Of a stretch of DNA of 25,536 nucleotides, positions 21,812-25,536 are shown piece by piece. Under the pieces are notes generated by a model. The model was not told where the DNA came from. It saw nothing but the letters and a program-made list of their open reading frames with translations, and did not search any database. A program made the position numbers and the translations under genes. Each line of letters opens with the position of its first letter. Within the stretch, counting starts at the first letter, position 1. The stretch is from Solirubrobacterales bacterium (GTDB lineage: Bacteria > Actinomycetota > Thermoleophilia > Solirubrobacterales > Solirubrobacteraceae). The DNA is taken from NCBI GenBank assembly GCA_026392325.1, contig JAPLCH010000205.1:1-25536 (forward strand). Reading direction: 5' to 3'.

Positions 21812-24049
21812 CTAGTTGACTGTCAGTGAAACTGTTTTTGTGACTGTGCCAGCGTCGTTTGTTGCCTTGACGGTGACGGTGTACTTGCCAGCCTTGGCGA
21901 TCTTGCCAGTAATTTTGCCGGTTGATGACGAGTAAGTCAGGCCAGTTGGCAATCCTGTGAATGTGATCTTCGGATCTGGGAAGCCTGTTGTGGCAACTGT
22001 GAGGCTGAAGCTTCCGCTCGCATGGATTTGCGTTGTTGTGCCCGTCACTGTGAGTGTTGGCTTCTCGTTGACTGTGAACGTGAGGGTCTGGGTGACTGTC
22101 GCAGTGCCATCCTTCGCGGTCAACGTGACCTTGACTGGAGCTGACTTGCCAGTTGTTGGCGTGCCCGTGATCGTCGCAACACCATTGACTGACTTGAGAC
22201 TCAGGCCAGCTGGCAACTTCGCAGCTGTGACCTTCGCTGACGGATCCGTTGTTTCAACAGTGATTGACGCTGGCGTGCCCACCACGACTGTTGCCGTTCT
22301 TGGTGCCGTTGGGGCAAAGTCAAGGACTCGCAATGTGAACTTCTGCGACGTAATGACACCCGTCGCATTAGACGCGGTGATCGTGAACTCGTAAACACCA
22401 CCAGCTGGTGCCTTACCCGTGATCTTGCCCGTGTCAGCATTCGTGCCAGTACCGGGAGTGAACTTCACACCAGTTGGCAAACCAGTCGCTGACAGCCAAG
22501 CCTTGTCACCACTCTTGGCACTCACCTTCGCAGTGACCGCAACGGAAGTCTTGAGTGTCAAACCAGGCTCACTCGTCTCAAAATCATCCGATGTGAACTT
22601 CGGCGCACTCGACGATGGAGTCACCGTGAACGCAACGGTCGCACCATTGCCCTTTGAGTTGATCGCACGAACCGTGCCAGACACTGCCGTTCCATTCGTC
22701 AAACCATCAATGAAGCAAGAACGCTTAGTTCCATCAGTCACGCAGCTCTTTGACCCAATCTGAACCCTGTAGCCCGTAATAGCAAAGCCACCATTCGACA
22801 CTGGAACAGTCCACGAAACTGACGCCTGCGCAAAGCCCCCACTAGCGACAACACCCGTTGGCACACCCGGCACACCAGTCGGAACAACCGAATTCGAAGC
22901 AGCTGACGCAATACCAGCACCAACACCATTCGTTGCAACAACAGTGAACGTGTAAGGAGTAGCACTCGTCAAACCACCCACAACGCAACTCGTAGCACCA
23001 GTCGTCGTGCACGTCCGACCACCAGGTGAGGAGGTCACCGTGTAACCAGACACTGGTGAACCATTAGCCGCGGCAGCACTCCAAGACACACTCGCCGAAC
23101 CCAAACCAGCCGATGCGGAAACACCCGACGGAGCACCAGGTGCCGTCGCCGGAGTGACGGCGCTCGACGCACCCGATGCGCTACCAGCACCAACGCCATT
23201 AGTCGCAACAACAGTGAACGTATAAGGAGTGCCATTCGTGAGGCCCTCAACGGTGCAACTCCTGCCAGCACCATTTGTCTCACACGTCTTGCCACCAGGT
23301 GACGAGGTCACCTGGTAAGCCGAGATCGATGAACCACCATCAGACGCTGGAGGAGTCCACGACACCGCAGCAGACACATTCCCAGCAACCGCCGACACGC
23401 CAGTCGGAGCACCAGGCGCCGTCACAGGAGCAACAGGCGTCACCGAACTCGACGCACCAGACGCGCTGCCATCTCCAACACCATTCGTTGCCACCACAGT
23501 GAACGTGTAAGGAGTGCCGTTCGTGAGGCCCGAGACACTGCAAGAGCGGCCAGCGCCATTTGTTGTGCAGGTCTTGCCACCAGGGGATGAAGTCACCTTG
23601 TAAGCCGTGATTGAAGCCCCACCATTCGACGCTGGAGCCGTCCACGACACGGAAGCAGACACATTGCCGGCAATCGCCGAAACCGCGGTTGGAACACCAG
23701 GGTTAGTCGCAGGCGTTACGGCGCTTGAAGCACCCGACGCGCTGCCGTCACCAACGCCATTAGTTGCCACCACGGTGAACGTGTACGGCGTGCCATTAGT
23801 CAGACCCGAGACATTGCAAGACCTCGCAGCACCATTCGTCTCACACGTCTTGCCACCAGGTGACGAAGTCACCTTGTAAGCAGTGATTGATGAACCACCC
23901 GTAGAGCTTGGAGCAGTCCACGAGACCGAAGCGGACTCATTGCCTGCGGTCGCACTCACACCAGTTGGGGCACCAGGGTTAGTCTGTAAGGAGTGCCATT
24001 CGTCAGACCAGAGACATCGCAAGACCTGGCAGCACCATTCGTCGCACAC
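21812..24049 (-). CDS. C-terminal portion of a giant Fn3 / putative-Ig repeat surface protein (frame-broken)
   Basis: This frame holds the C-terminal part of a large surface protein whose N-terminal part is the next entry. Its natural reading begins near 23989 (TNPGAPTGV); the GTG at 24049 only opens an unrelated 21-residue lead. It holds five Fn3 domains (each about 92 residues, with GKTCxTNGxxRSC and GLTNGTPYTFTVVATNGVG). After these come three He_PIG/putative-Ig modules (about 470-745) marked by ATGLPTGVKF...GKITGKAPAGGVYEFTITA, ATITGTPTTGK and TGLPTGLTYSSSTGKITGKI. It ends in VSLTVN without LPxTG or a membrane anchor, so attachment to the cell is unclear. Such proteins usually mediate adhesion or bind polysaccharide. 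Without repair of the frame this part would not be made as a fusion. Confidence 0.8.
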   Translation of the reverse strand: MCDEWCCQVLRCLWSDEWHSLQTNPGAPTGVSATAGNESASVSWTAPSSTGGSSITAYKVTSSPGGKTCETNGAARSCNVSGLTNGTPYTFTVVATNGVGDGSASGASSAVTPATNPGVPTAVSAIAGNVSASVSWTAPASNGGASITAYKVTSSPGGKTCTTNGAGRSCSVSGLTNGTPYTFTVVATNGVGDGSASGASSSVTPVAPVTAPGAPTGVSAVAGNVSAAVSWTPPASDGGSSISAYQVTSSPGGKTCETNGAGRSCTVEGLTNGTPYTFTVVATNGVGAGSASGASSAVTPATAPGAPSGVSASAGLGSASVSWSAAAANGSPVSGYTVTSSPGGRTCTTTGATSCVVGGLTSATPYTFTVVATNGVGAGIASAASNSVVPTGVPGVPTGVVASGGFAQASVSWTVPVSNGGFAITGYRVQIGSKSCVTDGTKRSCFIDGLTNGTAVSGTVRAINSKGNGATVAFTVTPSSSAPKFTSDDFETSEPGLTLKTSVAVTAKVSAKSGDKAWLSATGLPTGVKFTPGTGTNADTGKITGKAPAGGVYEFTITASNATGVITSQKFTLRVLDFAPTAPRTATVVVGTPASITVETTDPSAKVTAAKLPAGLSLKSVNGVATITGTPTTGKSAPVKVTLTAKDGTATVTQTLTFTVNEKPTLTVTGTTTQIHASGSFSLTVATTGFPDPKITFTGLPTGLTYSSSTGKITGKIAKAGKYTVTVKATNDAGTVTKTVSLTVN

Positions 24050-25536
24050 GTCTTGCCACCCGGAGACGAAGTCACCTTGTAAGCAGTTATCGATGAGCCA
24101 CCATCAGATGCTGGAGCAGTCCACGAGACCGCCGCCGAAGCGTTACCCGCGATGGCACTCACACCAGTTGGTGCACCAGGGTTAGTCGCAGGAGTGACGG
24201 CGCTTGAAGCACCCGAAGCCGCGCCATCACCAACACCATTAGTCGCAACAACAGTGAACGTATACGGAGTTCCATTCGTCAAACCACTCACATTGCAAGA
24301 GCGGGCAGCACCGTTCGTCTCACACGTCTTGCCACCAGGTGATGAAGTCACCTTGTAAGCAGTGATTGATGAACCACCCGTAGAGCTTGGAGCAGTCCAC
24401 GAGACCGAAGCGGACTCATTGCCTGCGGTCGCACTCACACCAGTTGGGGCACCAGGGTTAGTCGCAGGCGTCACGGCACTCGACGCAGTCGACGCACTAC
24501 CAGCACCAACGCCATTGGTTGCGACCACGGTGAACGTGTAAGGAGTGCCATTCGTCAGACCCGAGACGCTGCAAGACCTGGCGGCACCGTTCGTCTCACA
24601 TGTCTTGCCACCAGGTGATGAGGTCACCTTGTAAGCAGTTATCGATGAGCCACCATCAGATGCTGGAGCAGTCCAAGACACGGCAGCAGACACATTCCCG
24701 GCAACCGCAGAAACATCCGTTGGAGCACCAGGCGCGGTCACAGGAACTACCGGACTAACAGAGTTCGAAGCATCGGATTCCGCTGTCTCGCCCATACCCG
24801 ACTCGGCGGTAACAGTGAACGTGTACAAGGTGCCGTTGGTCAGGCCGGCAACTGTGCAGCTTCTGCCAGAGCCGTCGGTCTTGCAGGTGTTACCGCCGGG
24901 CGAAGCCTTGACGGTGAAGCTGATTACGCCCCACATCTGGGCGGCCTCGTCGGTCCAGGAGACGATCGCCGAACGATCAGCTGGCGCTGCCGCCACATCA
25001 ACAGCCGCCCAAGCCGCGAGCACTGGCGTAACAGCGGTTGTCGGCGACGATGCGTCGCTGTCACCAACTGCGTTGGTCGCGACAACAGTGAAGGTGTACG
25101 CGGTGCCGTTCTTGAGTCCCTCGACGTTGCAGGTTCTCCAGCCAGAAGCAGGGCTTGAGCATGTCTGGCCACCGGGTGACGACGTGACCTTGTAACCGGT
25201 GATTGGCGAACCGTTGGAGGCCGGGGCGGACCACCACACGTTTGCTGAACCACTGCCAGCGTAAGCAGCAGCATCAGTCACAGCGTCGGGCGCACGGACC
25301 GGAGCAACTGGAGTCACAGAGTTCGAAGGATCCGACGGCTCGCTGTCACCAGCCGAGTTGGTCGCGACAACCGTGAACGAGTACTCGGTTCCATTGGCCA
25401 GACCATCGACTGTGCACGACCTGTTGTAGGAACCAACGGTCTCACAGGTCTTGCCTTCAGGTGACGAGGTGACCTTGTAACCCGATATCGCGCGCCCGTT
25501 ACCTGAAGCGGCAGACCAGGACACGATCGCTGAGCC
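22640..25536 (-). repeat. Tandem array of Fn3-encoding repeats, 276-bp period
   Basis: Coding repeats of about 92 codons (276 bp) run through the large gene. Homogenisation is highest between about 23500 and 24700. A perfect 120-bp direct repeat is present at 23865-23984 and 24344-24463 (offset 479 = 2 x 276 - 73). The arrays in the small gene (20068-20700) are related but more diverged. Such arrays recombine and are prone to assembly collapse. Confidence 0.9.
23956..25536 (-). CDS. N-terminal-side portion of the giant Fn3 repeat surface protein (5' partial, frame-broken)
   Basis: The gene enters from beyond the right edge; the frame is open to the last base (GSAIVSWSAASGNG). It encodes about five complete Fn3 domains plus one cut short. 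Early domains are diverged (AWAAVDVAAAPADRSAIVSW; VRAPDAVTDAAAYAGSGSAN), while later ones are nearly identical to each other. In the last domain the text runs GLTNGTPY and then, instead of TFTVVATNG, reads RLTLVPQLV and stops at 23956. At the DNA level 73 bp that other units contain between TAC and ACTAACCCTGG are missing at 23984/23985, shifting the frame into the following entry. As read, the product ends inside an Fn3 domain and loses the PIG modules. Secretion signal not visible because the 5' end is outside the window. Confidence 0.82.
   Translation of the reverse strand, partial: GSAIVSWSAASGNGRAISGYKVTSSPEGKTCETVGSYNRSCTVDGLANGTEYSFTVVATNSAGDSEPSDPSNSVTPVAPVRAPDAVTDAAAYAGSGSANVWWSAPASNGSPITGYKVTSSPGGQTCSSPASGWRTCNVEGLKNGTAYTFTVVATNAVGDSDASSPTTAVTPVLAAWAAVDVAAAPADRSAIVSWTDEAAQMWGVISFTVKASPGGNTCKTDGSGRSCTVAGLTNGTLYTFTVTAESGMGETAESDASNSVSPVVPVTAPGAPTDVSAVAGNVSAAVSWTAPASDGGSSITAYKVTSSPGGKTCETNGAARSCSVSGLTNGTPYTFTVVATNGVGAGSASTASSAVTPATNPGAPTGVSATAGNESASVSWTAPSSTGGSSITAYKVTSSPGGKTCETNGAARSCNVSGLTNGTPYTFTVVATNGVGDGAASGASSAVTPATNPGAPTGVSAIAGNASAAVSWTAPASDGGSSITAYKVTSSPGGKTCATNGAARSCDVSGLTNGTPYRLTLVPQLV

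Noticed and set aside
21957..22394. Plus-strand open frames such as this and others across 21957-24358
   Set aside because: They are repetitive valine-rich antisense shadows of the Fn3/PIG gene.
22640..25536. CRISPR-like regular repeats
   Set aside because: The period is 276 bp and the repeats encode Fn3 domains in frame; there are no short direct repeats with unique spacers.

Overview
The window is a GC-rich, densely coded bacterial chromosome segment. Short intergenic gaps, many ATGA/GTGA overlaps, GTG and TTG starts, tRNA genes without an encoded CCA, a c-di-AMP riboswitch ahead of a wall-peptidase-like gene, and paired acyl-CoA dehydrogenases all suggest an actinomycete (Actinomycetota). 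A Thermoleophilia-like lineage is my best guess; this is inference from gene content, not a phylogenetic result.

Layout. (1) 1-858: 3' end of a DsbA/HCCA-isomerase-like thioredoxin-fold gene, overlapped by a small unknown gene. (2) 898-1740 (-): secreted basic protein of unknown function, divergent from (3) 1896-8613: a lipoate-centred run with pdhA-pdhB-pdhC (E1 alpha, E1 beta, E2 of a pyruvate/2-oxoacid dehydrogenase), lipB and lipA (octanoyl transfer and sulfur insertion that make the lipoyl arm carried by E2), then two small membrane proteins and a D-Ala-D-Ala carboxypeptidase. No E3 (lpd) is present. (4) 8728-11063: two overlapping acyl-CoA dehydrogenase genes that look like the two subunits of a heteromeric enzyme, closed by a clear terminator. 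(5) 11132-16395: SDR oxidoreductase (-), ydaO-type c-di-AMP riboswitch with a zinc-site-degenerate M23 domain protein (+), 4-TM membrane protein (-), lipoprotein (-), secreted Cys-containing protein (+), greA (-) and a secreted CalB-like lipase (+). (6) 16441-19804: zinc-independent MDR oxidoreductase, two small lipoproteins, tRNA-Ala(TGC), and two very acidic soluble proteins. (7) 19878-25536: accessory-looking surface-protein locus: tRNA-Ala(CGC), a small Fn3 protein whose signal peptide is split by a probable -1 frameshift at a G4 tract, a decayed tRNA-Ala 3' copy, a TetR regulator, and a very large Fn3/putative-Ig repeat protein that runs off the right edge and is broken by an apparent 73-bp deletion.

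The first 19 kb is mostly housekeeping (2-oxoacid oxidation with its own lipoylation genes, beta-oxidation, envelope maintenance). The right end is the most unusual part: two related Fn3 surface-protein genes, each with a reading-frame break, lie on either side of a tRNA-Ala relic next to an intact tRNA-Ala. That arrangement fits an evolving adhesin island or an old tRNA-targeted insertion, but no integrase or transposase is visible. I found no CRISPR array, rRNA, insertion sequence or phage gene.
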